From the NCBI GenBank assembly GCA_009602725.1, contig WELB01000201.1, forward strand, positions 56,156-72,001: 15,846 nt of DNA, given 5' to 3'. The DNA comes from Spirogloea muscicola (lineage: Eukaryota; Streptophyta; Zygnematophyceae; Spirogloeales; Spirogloeaceae). The notes beneath the pieces were generated by a model. That model did no database searches and was not told where the DNA came from. It saw only the letters and a program-made list of their open reading frames with translations. The translations under genes and the position numbers were made by a program. Of this stretch, positions 1 to 6,122 are shown piece by piece. Position 1 is the first letter of the stretch, and every line of letters starts with the position of its first letter.

Positions 1-516
1 GTCTACCGGTTCACCATGGAAGCGACGGGCGATTGCGTGGCGGGCGAGCTGGTTAAGTAGCTCAAGCCACCGAGCGCCCAGTGCCCCATGGATGTCAATT
101 GCCAACGGGAAGAACTCGTCTTCCGGTGGATGGTCGGCGTACTTGATCTCTTTTGCCCGAGCGGCGCAGGCGACCGCATACCCAGCCTTGGTGGCAGACT
201 GGGCTGGGTGGGAGCGGTCAAATGCGTCGGTAGTCACCACATCCAGAAGCAGACAGGGCCCGCCGGCCTGTGGGGTGGCCACCAGGTCGACGCGACGAGC
301 GTGGAGACCGTCGGCCCTGGCCTGGAGCGGCATGACGCCGGAGTGCTCCGCTGCCACCGCGAAGCCAGCCTCCACCAAGATGCCGTGCATCGCGTCCCGG
401 AGGCGGTCGTGGGCCGCCGTCCTCTCGCCGCCATGGGAACAGCGCAGGACGTGAGCAGCCAGCTCGCCAGGCTCGGCCCCTCGCTCGCCACACTGGCAAG
501 GGGGCCAGAGGAAGCG
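1..516 (-). mobile_element. RLE-domain C-terminal fragment of a non-LTR retrotransposon, runs off the left edge
   Basis: An open minus-strand frame of 172 codons runs from just after a TAG (517-519) to the window edge. It starts with a zinc-knuckle-like CxC...HxxxC cluster (codons within 439-498). It continues with a PD-(D/E)XK-like core: Glu in AEHSGVMP (346-348), Asp in RRVDLVA (286-288), Asp in LLLDVVTT (241-243), and Lys/Tyr in KEIKYADH near 140-153. A helical tail with IDIHGALGARW follows. In R2/CRE/NeSL-type LINEs the CCHC plus restriction-like endonuclease lies C-terminal to reverse transcriptase and nicks the target DNA; that assignment is family knowledge applied to the visible motifs. 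The usual R/K-P-D triplet is R-V-D here. Nothing of the reverse transcriptase remains because a stop and unrelated sequence lie upstream. This is the least decayed copy of the domain in the window. The frame has no ATG at its head, as expected for a truncated copy. Confidence 0.72.
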
Positions 517-561
517 CTAAGAAAACAAAGCGCACAAAAAAAGAAAGCAGCGACAAATCAC

Positions 562-869
562 TCAGTAACCCCTGCTAAGCAGCCGCAAATCAGAGAGGCT
601 AGGGTCCTGAAAGTGGGTCCCCTGAGCCAGAGGGGTCGCGGCGCCGAGGCGGCGACGAGGCAGCGCCCCTGGCAGACCCGGCCGCCGGTCAATGGCCTGA
701 CGGGCAAGCCGCTGGAGATCCAGCCAGCGGCTGCCGAAAGCCCCGTGAACGTCGATCGCCAGGGCCGCGAGTTCGTTACCAACCAGGTGGTCGGCATATT
801 TTCGCTCTTTACCCCCCATTGGGAGTGCCACTTCTTCTTCTTCTTTACCCCGGGCCGCCAGGCCGAGGA
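562..869 (-). mobile_element. C-terminal tail of a second copy of the same retrotransposon protein
   Basis: The minus-strand frame reads KERKYADH...AIDVHGAFGSRW...LARQAIDRR and ends LLSRGY-stop at 562. This matches the tail of the 1-516 copy (KEIKYADH...AIDIHGALGARW...LARHAIARR). It is therefore the post-endonuclease C-terminus of a related element lying immediately upstream of the first in tandem orientation. A 27-bp piece of the family's own 3' end is inserted in frame just before KERKYADH (see 816-842), adding about 12 codons. The coding part upstream of this is missing, displaced by the 876-1914 insertion. The family-type ending LL(S/T)RGY-stop recurs at most other copies here. Confidence 0.65.
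816..842 (+). repeat. 27-bp 5'-truncated 3'-end insertion with 9-bp duplication
   Basis: The sequence CCATTGGGAGTGCCACTTC followed by a CTT tail is the extreme 3' end of the short hairpin unit found throughout the window. It is bracketed by CTTTACCCC at 807-815 and again at 843-851. Removing the 27 bp and one repeat restores the alignment of the host frame (AARG-KE...KYADH) to the copy at 1-516. Orientation is opposite to the host copy. Small size, retained 3' end and flanking duplication indicate a severely 5'-truncated retroposition product. Confidence 0.6.
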
Positions 870-875
870 GGATAG

Positions 876-1914
876 AAAGTGCTCGCCCTAAGAGAAAGGG
901 GCCAGCAAAGCCAGCCCAGAAAGAATGGACAATGTCAGAAAGCCAAAGAAAAAAAACACACACAGCTAGGCAGCTAGACAGGATAGAAAACTTTGTGTAT
1001 TTGAAACAAACGAAGGCCAAAGGCCAAGTACAAAGGCAAGCACATCTAAAGACCTACATAATCCACAGCAAATTGACCCGCTCAGTAACACGGGTCAAAA
1101 TATAAAGGTCGCTATTCGATGCCTGAATACTAGATGTCAGATACGAAGCCCTTCTGCCACCAACTAGAGCTCGGCCAGCTTTCTGGTGCAAGGCATTAGC
1201 CTGAGCACGCTGCAAACAGGCCGAAACACGTCGTCGCAAGAAAGACAGATATGCAGCTGGCAAGCCCAACTCAGCCGGAAACACATCTGTACGACGTGTG
1301 AAGCATAGATTGGCAATGTTTCGGAGGACGGTGTGGAAACGAGGACCCAGACAACCAAAGACGTCGATTGCCGCTGGCAGGAGCTGATCGCATTGAGGGT
1401 AGTCGGAGTAGTGCTGCAGCTTTCTTTGTTCTGCAACGCCCACTGCGTGACCAGCGATGTGTGTTGATGCTGGTCCCTTTTACGCCTCCGTTACAACAAC
1501 GTCGACCATGGCCCGTGGTCCTCCACCAGGTTGCACGCCCACAATGTCAAGTGTGCGGCGATGATGAAGTCCCTGGGCGTCCGTGGTAATAGGCATGATA
1601 TCGTTGACTTCCACGACTGCACGGTAGCCGGCGTCGCGCATCAAGCCCGCCAGGGCATCGCGGAGGAGGTTGTGGATGCCCACCACTTCTGGTCCAGTGG
1701 GGCATCTCAGCATGTGAGTGGCGAGCTCAGCACCCTCTGCACGGAAGCCGCACTCGCACTGCCCGATCAGGCAGTTAGGTGAGAGGCCGAGGAAGAGTTG
1801 AAGCGAAGTCCGAAAGGCTCGGAGCTGATGCTGAAGGTGTTGGCGACGGCGTGAGAGGTGATTCAATCCGTGGCAACAGGTGCGGCTAGAGAAGTAAGTC
1901 TTGCCAGGCTCCTT
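876..1914 (-). mobile_element. 1.04-kb 3' end of an RLE-type LINE with one in-frame stop
   Basis: Minus-strand coding sequence begins near 1914 and shows CECG...HMLRC (CxC...HxxxC), EVNDIMP, RRTLDIVGV and AMVDVVVT. It then continues in the same frame through a single TAA (1480-1482) to EQRKLQHYSDYP, AIDVFGCLGPRF, a CLQRAQANALHQKAGRAL motif and SDLYILTR. These correspond in order to the endonuclease and tail of the copy at 1-516. After the coding end come a TTGACCCG/CGGGTCAA hairpin (1073-1098), a conserved GTGCTTGCC...GTACTTGGCC block (about 1026-1044) and the hairpin unit ending GCGAGCACTTT at 876. GGATAG occurs on both sides (870-875 and 1915-1920), which would be a 6-bp target duplication; six bases could be chance. 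The reverse transcriptase is absent. It is a dead, 5'-truncated copy with otherwise well preserved frame. Confidence 0.68.
1073..1098 (-). repeat. 3'-UTR hairpin of the LINE (8-bp perfect stem)
   Basis: TTGACCCG (1073-1080) pairs exactly with CGGGTCAA (1091-1098) across a 10-nt loop. The same hairpin occurs at 5913-5937 and 6087-6113, and in decayed form near 6559-6586. In each case it is on the minus strand and followed (in element orientation) by the GTGCTTGCC/GTACTTGGCC block. Conservation of pairing suggests an RNA element at the coding-end/3'-UTR junction. Confidence 0.6.
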
Positions 1915-1920
1915 GGATAG

Positions 1921-1975
1921 GGGCTGGTAAAGCCAGCCCAAAAAGAATCAGCAAATGACCAGAAGGGGGGGCCCT
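1921..1975 (-). repeat. Hairpin unit (retrotransposon 3'-end type)
   Basis: In minus orientation the sequence reads TGATTCTTTTTGGGCTGGC, then TTTACCAGCCCC. This is the conserved TTCTTTTTGGGCTGG core and its complementary arm. It abuts the upstream boundary of the 876-1914 insertion and lacks the usual CACTTCTTC end, consistent with being interrupted by that insertion. Confidence 0.5.
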
Positions 1976-1989
1976 GAAGAAAGCTATGG

Positions 1990-2105
1990 CAGTACGGGGG
2001 GGAGGAGAAGGCGCGCGGGGCACATGAATTGAAAGGGAGGCCAATTCAAGCCAATACATTGTTCAGGCAGAGTCGAGTGCAGACTGAACAAGGCTAAAAG
2101 GATGG
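1990..2105 (-). repeat. AATTGGCC-type dispersed repeat, copy 1
   Basis: The + strand carries GAAGGCGCGCGGGGCACATG, then a GGGAGGCCAATTCAAGCC block and an AATACATTGTTCAG block. The same three blocks in the same order occur at 5145-5200 and 5205-5280. In reverse orientation they occur at about 2484-2545 and 8690-8740, where they follow retrotransposon coding ends by 50-70 bp. Orientation here is minus, with the 3' end at the GCGCGCCTTCTC side. Confidence 0.55.
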
Positions 2106-2130
2106 AAGCGCCATTAGAAGCGCCACTTAT

Positions 2131-2451
2131 TTGCCAGCCCCTATGGGCGAGCCCTTCTTTCTCCATCACCTGGCACAGCATGTCGATGCCCGCCGACGTA
2201 GTCGCGCGGGTAGCTTAGGGCATTCTGGCGTCCCGCAAGCCATCGTTGCCTGCTATAGAATGCGGCTGGCTTTGCCAGCCCCTCTTCTCTATGGGCGAAA
2301 ATTTCTGTCATTGAGTTTACAGAGCTCCCACGCCCTCGCGATACACCAGCATGCTGGGCGTGCATTGGGCCAGGCTAATGGCTTCCGTGGTGGTGGTCTG
2401 GCTTCTCAGCTTAGCTTTTCAGATATGTATGTGCTCACTCGAGGATATTAG
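2131..2451 (+). mobile_element. Plus-strand C-terminal retrotransposon fragment (paralogue of 8348-8640)
   Basis: The frame reads HVDARRRSRAGSLGH, then LSLQSSHALAIHQHAGRAL and ends SDMYVLTRGY-stop at 2451. The copy at 8348-8640 matches it nearly residue for residue, and that copy begins MDIYGGYGTKW, homologous to IDIHGALGARW at 1-516. It is therefore the C-terminal tail of the same LINE protein family. Its 5' side is replaced by another hairpin-unit tail (CCCCTATGGGCGAGCCCTTC, from about 2138). A 39-bp unit is inserted in frame at 2266-2304. It is a truncated copy, not a functional gene. Confidence 0.62.
2266..2304 (+). repeat. 39-bp in-frame insertion of the hairpin unit
   Basis: Compared with the paralogous segment at 8348-8640, this copy has 39 extra bases between ATGCGG and the block before TTGAGT. 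The added sequence contains the GCCAGCCCC and TCTCTATGGGCGA parts of the hairpin unit. With flanking bases it forms a perfect GGCTGGC-TTT-GCCAGCC hairpin (2264-2280). Thirty-nine bases is 13 codons, so the frame is preserved. No target duplication is evident. Confidence 0.6.
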
Positions 2452-2545
2452 TGCCCCCTTTTTAGCCAATTCATTACCGCGTGTAATGTAAGGCTAGAAT
2501 TGGCCTCCCTTCCAATTTCATGCGCACCCCGTGCCCTCTCTACTT
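2452..2545 (+). repeat. AATTGGCC-type repeat following a coding end
   Basis: After the LTRGY stop the sequence has AGCCAATTCATTACC, then TAAGGCTAGAATTGGCC, then CCAATTTCATGCGCACC. The same order follows the coding end at 8641-8740. The shared downstream sequence shows that the two plus-strand copies are paralogous beyond the coding end and that this repeat can act as their 3' UTR. Confidence 0.58.
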
Positions 2546-2765
2546 TGGGCTGGCTTTTGGGCTGGCCTCTCACAGCCCTTGCCCCCTCAGGAGAGCCACT
2601 TCTCTCACAGCCACCGCTGTCAACGTGGAAGAGCTGTTCCATTCGAGACCTTGTGCGTTCTTCTTTCCGGGCTGGCCACTCACAGCCATCGCCCCTCTAC
2701 TGGGAGCGTCTTGTTTTGGTCTTCTGGTTTGGCCTCTCACAGCCATTGCCTCACATTTGGAAAAG
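2545..2765 (+). repeat. Three tandem hairpin units, plus orientation
   Basis: Three successive units carry the core GGGCTGG-CCTCT-CACAGCC or a variant, at about 2545-2607, 2646-2715 and 2716-2765. Two are preceded or followed by the unit's typical blocks (GACCTTGTGCGTTC, CTACTGGGAGCG, GGAGAGCCACTTCTC). These are 3'-end pieces of the retrotransposon family without coding sequence. Confidence 0.62.
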
Positions 2766-2784
2766 CTGCCTTTTTTTTGTTGAA

Positions 2785-3190
2785 GAGAGAACATCTCTTC
2801 CAAATTAAGGCAGTGGCTGTGAAAGGCCAGCCCAAAACAAATTGACAAGGTCCAAAGACAGAAGATACAGAGGAGATGGAGGAAATAAGCTCTTTCAGAT
2901 TGAGAGTGAGCTCTTCCATAGGGCGCAGGGGCTGTGACGATAAGAGGTTTATTCAGGGAGAAAAGCAGCTGTTTCACAATCAAGTTCCTCCACGAAGGGC
3001 TGATGGCTGCAAAGAAAGACGCAGCTGTTTGGAAGGGGACGAGGGCTGTGAAAGTCAGCCCACAAAAGAATAGTAGAGGTCCAGAAGGAGTCCAAACCCG
3101 TAGAGACCACCAAGGATGCCTGCTCAGTATTTCCTAACCAGCTGCGGCAAGTCGGAAAAGGCCAGCCCACAAGACTTCACAAGGTCTGTA
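2785..3190 (-). repeat. Four hairpin units, minus orientation
   Basis: Units occur at about 2785-2855 (GTGAAAGGCCAGCCC), 2906-2945 (GGGGCTGTGACGATAAG), 3030-3085 (GTGAAAGTCAGCCC) and 3150-3190 (AAAAGGCCAGCCCAC), each the reverse complement of the plus units. Short tails such as CAAGGTCC follow. With 2545-2765 they form a head-to-head inverted arrangement whose axis is near 2775. No coding frame is credible here. Confidence 0.6.
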
Positions 3191-3625
3191 TCAGAGCTCT
3201 GTGTCAATGTGGGACTTGACGTCATTGTGAACTCGTGGTCTGGCCGCTGAGCATGTCTTCATGTGCACGGGGCTATCATCACAAGCCTATCACTCCGGGA
3301 TCATGCAACTTAAGTACGGATCTGAGTGCACAAAGCATCTGAACAAGCAAGCAACTTCATCAGCTAGATGAAGCTGAGATCTTGTGAAGAAGCCTGCATT
3401 ATCCACAATAGCTTACGCGCACAATATGCCCCATAGTGGTTCTGTGGAGCATGGCTGCAGATGGTGTGGTGGCCATCTCCATATGCACAGCCAGTACTGC
3501 TGATTACTATAAAAAGGTGATGGCTCATTAGCCTACCTGTATTCAGTGCTTCCCTGGAGGGGAGTGCTTCTCATTGACGTGGCCTCTTCATTTGGTGTTG
3601 TGTTTCAAATCACTTGATTTGTAGC
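3191..3625. other. 3' flank of the DUF2358-like gene, no gene seen
   Basis: This stretch has no recognisable retrotransposon motifs and no convincing coding frame. It lies downstream of the minus-strand gene ending at 3626. A TATAAAAAG near 3508 faces the plus strand, but the only plus ORF after it is antisense to supported exons, so I do not treat it as a promoter. A 16-bp near-palindrome, CAAATCACTTGATTTG (3606-3621), sits five bases after the stop codon of the minus-strand gene and could be a 3'-UTR hairpin. Confidence 0.4.
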
Positions 3626-4953
3626 TCACAAACCTCCCGCCATGTTGGGGCGAAATTGCTCCCAAACATGCCGAGGGTCCTCGTTCCATGCTGACTCGTG
3701 CGTCAGGATGAGCCCATGGCTGCTTACTCTGAAGATATCATCTGCATCTTCCAGAGAGCAACAGTGTCAGATGCACGTCATTATAGGACATCAAGAGACG
3801 ATTGCAGACACGAAAGGCTCGATGAACTCAGAAGAGCCATATGTCCGCATGCTAACAATGTATCAGCAATTGGTCTTGGATGCAAGCGCACCCCCGCTTA
3901 CTGAGAAGTCCTTTCCCCAGCGCGTCGTCCCCCTGGTCACCCATACTGTTCGCAATGCCCACACGGCGTTGGGGACGGCGCCAGCGCAAACCTCCCGGGG
4001 CTTGAACCGCGACTGAGGCGTAGCTCTGGGGTCCACCTGCAGTAGAACGTGGTTAAGCTTGCAGTGCTGGTAAGACTGATCGCACTTTGATATAGTGCTG
4101 TCTTATAAGGCCCCTGCAAGGACACCTATGCCCCGAGCACCATGGGCGGCTCTTGAAATCCAGGATACTGGCTTCGAGGCTGGCATTTGAATTAGGTGTG
4201 TTCAGAAATGTTTGTCATTCAAGTCAGGCAATACATGCTGGGGATCAGGACCAGGCGAGGCTGCTGACCTCCTCGATGGCTTGCAGGTCGAATGTGGCAT
4301 GCGAGCTGCGGAACGCTACTGCTGTGAGAAGCCGCAACGTCCAGAGCATGCCGCGATACTGGAGCTTGCCCTGCACAGCAGGACCACATGTGCTGCCATT
4401 GTAAAGCTGCTCGCGCCCGCCTGTGCTTCACACGACCCTCTTGTGGCCCTCCAATTGGGCTCACTACTTCGGCCGCAGAAGGGCAAGGGCGATGTCTGCA
4501 TCATCTGCTCAGCTGTCACCACCACAGAATTGGTCGATGGGCTCTGGCCAGCTAGCCTTGCCTGAAGGCGTGTGACGGGGTCTACAAACACCACGCGGTC
4601 GTCATACACACTCCAGTCCATGCCAGCCTCGTACTGCTGCGGCAGGTCTCGGCTAAGCGCCGCGATGATGCGCCCTATAGTTGCCGGCCCGTCAGCATCT
4701 CTGGACACAGCACGGCCGCCAACTGTGGCTTGCTGGCGTGAGCTGTCTGATGCCTGCGGACTTGGCAAGCCCAAGCATCGCGGGGCTCGACGCAGGGGTT
4801 TGCCAATGCCTGGCACTGCAGTCCTCTCCTGCGGCAACTTGCAAACCCAGCATCGTGACTCCGAGCGGCAGTGCCGTTGCCCGCTGACCCTTGGGCCAGG
4901 CTGCAGCCGCTGGGCCCGGCTGGTGGAGGTGGACCTTGGACTACTGCCGCCAT
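3626..4953 (-). CDS. DUF2358-like protein, five-exon model
   Basis: Function is unknown; DUF2358 proteins occur in plants, many plastid-targeted. Exons on the minus strand: 4953-4889, 4700-4562, 4370-4269, 4036-3892, 3741-3626. They total 567 bp and 188 aa, with all intron phases compatible. Exon 2 carries SRDLPQQYEAGMDWSVYDD and VVFVDPVTRLQ, matching the family's DLP...GxDxxxYDxRVxFxDP start. Exon 3 has LQYRGMLWTLRLL and exon 4 has VWALRTVWVTRG. The last exon has FRVSSHGLILTHESAWNEDP and stops TGA at 3626-3628. Intron 2 uses a GC donor (CAG|GCAAGG, 4561-4560) with a standard AG. Other introns are GT-AG, some with weak donors (GTCAGC, GTGCGC). The start ATGGCG at 4953 is the only good plant-like start, but it is in another frame from exon 2. 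The 188-bp intron 1 (4888-4701) reconciles them and is the least certain part. The model has at most a short N-terminal extension, so plastid targeting is not shown. Confidence 0.6.
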
Positions 4954-5030
4954 TGAAATGCCCGGCACTCTCTGGCTGTGGCTGAGGGCGGCCAAGCCCA
5001 GCCAAAGCTAGCTGGCGGGAGCTGCGGCAC

Positions 5031-5136
5031 TTGTGTGCGCGCGCGTGCGGGAGAGCATGTGTGGGTGTGTGTTGAGGGGGAGGGGGGTGTGCGTGTGCGC
5101 GTGTGTACGCGTGGCCGTGTGTACTCTGTGTGTGAG
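5031..5136. repeat. GT/GC alternating purine-pyrimidine tract
   Basis: About 105 bp of TG/CG alternation (for example TGTGTGCGCGCGCGTGCGG and GTGTGCGTGTGCGCGTGTG), broken once by a GGGGGAGGGGGG run. Such sequence favours Z-DNA. It ends about 78 bp upstream of the proposed ATG of the minus-strand DUF2358-like gene, so it lies in its promoter or 5'-UTR region. Confidence 0.6.
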
Positions 5137-5144
5137 GGAAGGCG

Positions 5145-5290
5145 CGCGGAGCGCACGATAGAAAGGGAGGCCAATTCAAGCCAATGCATCTGTTCGGAAA
5201 GAGAGAGAAAGAGAGAGAAGGCGCGCGGTGCGCATGAAATTAAAGCGAGGCCAATTCAAGCCAATACATTGTTCAGACAAAAACTAGCGC
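5145..5290 (-). repeat. Two tandem AATTGGCC-type repeats with GA-rich spacer
   Basis: Copies at about 5145-5200 and 5205-5280 share AAGGCGCGCGG, a GCGCA(C/T) block, AGGCCAATTCAAGCCAAT and a CATTGTTCAG or CATCTGTTCGG end. A GAGAGAGAAAGAGAGAG tract separates them, which on the minus strand is a pyrimidine tail following the GCGCGCCTTCTCTC end of the distal copy. Head-to-tail arrangement with a simple-sequence 3' tail resembles retroposed copies. Confidence 0.55.
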
Positions 5291-5295
5291 AAAGA

Positions 5296-5826
5296 TAAGG
5301 GGGCCTTGTTGACCCATCCAACGACCACTGCTGGAGCTGCGGGGTGAGTGGGGCAGCAGCAGTGGCAGAAGGGATGACAGGGGTGGTAATGAGGGCCGGG
5401 AAATTTGATCACGGCCTTAGCAACCAGTCCTACGACCCCGTCTGAAGCCGCTCGAGGAGGAGGGCAGCAGCAGTGGCAGGGGGGAAGGAGGGCCGGCAAA
5501 GTTGATGACGGCCTTGGCAACCAGTCCTGCGTCCACGTCTGAAGCCGCTCGAGGAAGAAGAAGTGGCACTCCCAATGGGGGCAAGGGCTGCGAAAAGCCA
5601 GCCCAAAAAGAATTCACAAAGGTTCAGAGGAAGAGGGCAGCAGCAGTGGCGGGAGGGATGGGGGAGGGAGGAAGGATGGCCGGAAGAGTTGATGACGGCC
5701 TTGGCAACCAGTCCTGCGTCCACGTCTGAAGCCGCTCGAGGAGGAGGGCAGCAGCAGTGGCGGGAGGAATGGCGGAGGGGGGAAGGAGGGCCGGAAAAGT
5801 TGATGACGGCCTTCGGAAAGGAAAGA
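5296..5826 (+). repeat. Tandem array of about 111-bp units, one interrupted
   Basis: The block GAT(G/C)ACGGCCTT starts at 5408, 5504, 5691 and 5802. It is followed in the three intact units by CAACCAGTCCT, GTCTGAAGCCGCTCGAG, GGGCAGCAGCAGTGGC and a G-rich GGAGGG stretch. Spacings are 96, 187 and 111 bp. The 187-bp unit equals 111 plus the 76 bp added by the insertion at 5559-5626. A degenerate first unit lies at 5296-5407, and the last is cut off after 5826. No coding function is evident on either strand. Confidence 0.72.
5559..5626 (-). repeat. 68-bp retrotransposon 3'-end insertion with exact 8-bp duplication
   Basis: GAGGAAGA occurs at 5551-5558 and again at 5627-5634, bracketing 68 bp. 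In minus orientation the insert begins TGAACCTTTGTGAATTC, carries the TTTTTGGGCTGGC core and ends GGGAGTGCCACTTCT. The uninterrupted neighbour (about 5738-5760) reads CCGCTC-GAGGAGGA-GGGCAGCAG, the empty target site. This is the cleanest insertion event in the window and fixes the unit's 3' end. Confidence 0.75.
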
Positions 5827-5829
5827 ACT

Positions 5830-6122
5830 TGCGTGTATAGACTTAGTTGGAAGCAAACGCGGCCAAGTACAACGGCAAGCACATCCGATGACGTACATCA
5901 CCCATTGCAAATTGACCCGCTCAGTAACCACGGGTCAGCACATAAAGGTGTGGGTGAAGTGGAAGGCCGAAGTGGCCAAGTACAACGGCAAGCACATCCC
6001 TTTCTCTATGGAGTGCCACTTCTTCCCTTTCTCTATGGGCGCGCACCTTCTTTCTACATCTGATGACGTACATTGCGGACTGCAAATTGACCCGCTCAAC
6101 AATAACGGGTCAACACATGAAG
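5830..6122 (-). mobile_element. Tandemly duplicated retrotransposon 3'-UTR segments
   Basis: Two consecutive copies share GGCCAAGTACAACGGCAAGC, GATGACGTACAT, TGCAAATTGACCCGCTCA, a CGGGTCA right arm and CACAT(A/G)AAGGT. The first is about 5860-5950 and the second 5973-6123. Hairpins lie at 5913-5937 (7-bp stem) and 6087-6113 (8-bp perfect stem). On the minus strand this is the coding-end hairpin followed by the conserved GTGCTTGCC...GTACTTGGCC block of the LINE. The second copy is interrupted by 5999-6055. Confidence 0.6.
5999..6055 (+). repeat. 57-bp composite insertion of two 3'-end tails
   Basis: Relative to the duplicate at 5860-5950, 57 extra bases plus ACATC lie between CACATC and TGATGACGTAC. 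ACATC occurs on both sides (5994-5998 and 6056-6060). The insert contains two consecutive tails, CTCTATGGAGTGCCACTTC then CTATGGGCGCGCACCTTC, each ending in T-rich sequence. The second has the GCGCACCTTCTTT ending typical of the AATTGGCC repeat, linking the two repeat types. Confidence 0.55.

Noticed and set aside
88-891. Long plus-strand frame of 267 codons at the left end
   Set aside because: It is antisense to two LINE tails whose minus-strand frames carry aligned family motifs, and it crosses the inserted 27-bp repeat and a junction between two elements.
3642-4016. Plus-strand ORF of 124 codons with a TATAAAAAG about 130 bp upstream and a CCGCCATG context
   Set aside because: It lies antisense across the last two exons of the DUF2358-like gene, where the minus strand shows conserved motifs and matching splice phases; its product has no recognisable content.
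4316-5179. Minus-strand frame of 287 codons taken as one protein
   Set aside because: Only 4700-4562 matches a family. The N-terminal part is simple GT-repeat translation starting at a non-ATG codon, and the part past 4562 is the GC-AG intron.
5296-5826. Tandem array considered as CRISPR or as a repeat-protein gene
   Set aside because: Units are contiguous with no unique spacers, and encoded frames are low-complexity on both strands; eukaryotic context also excludes CRISPR.
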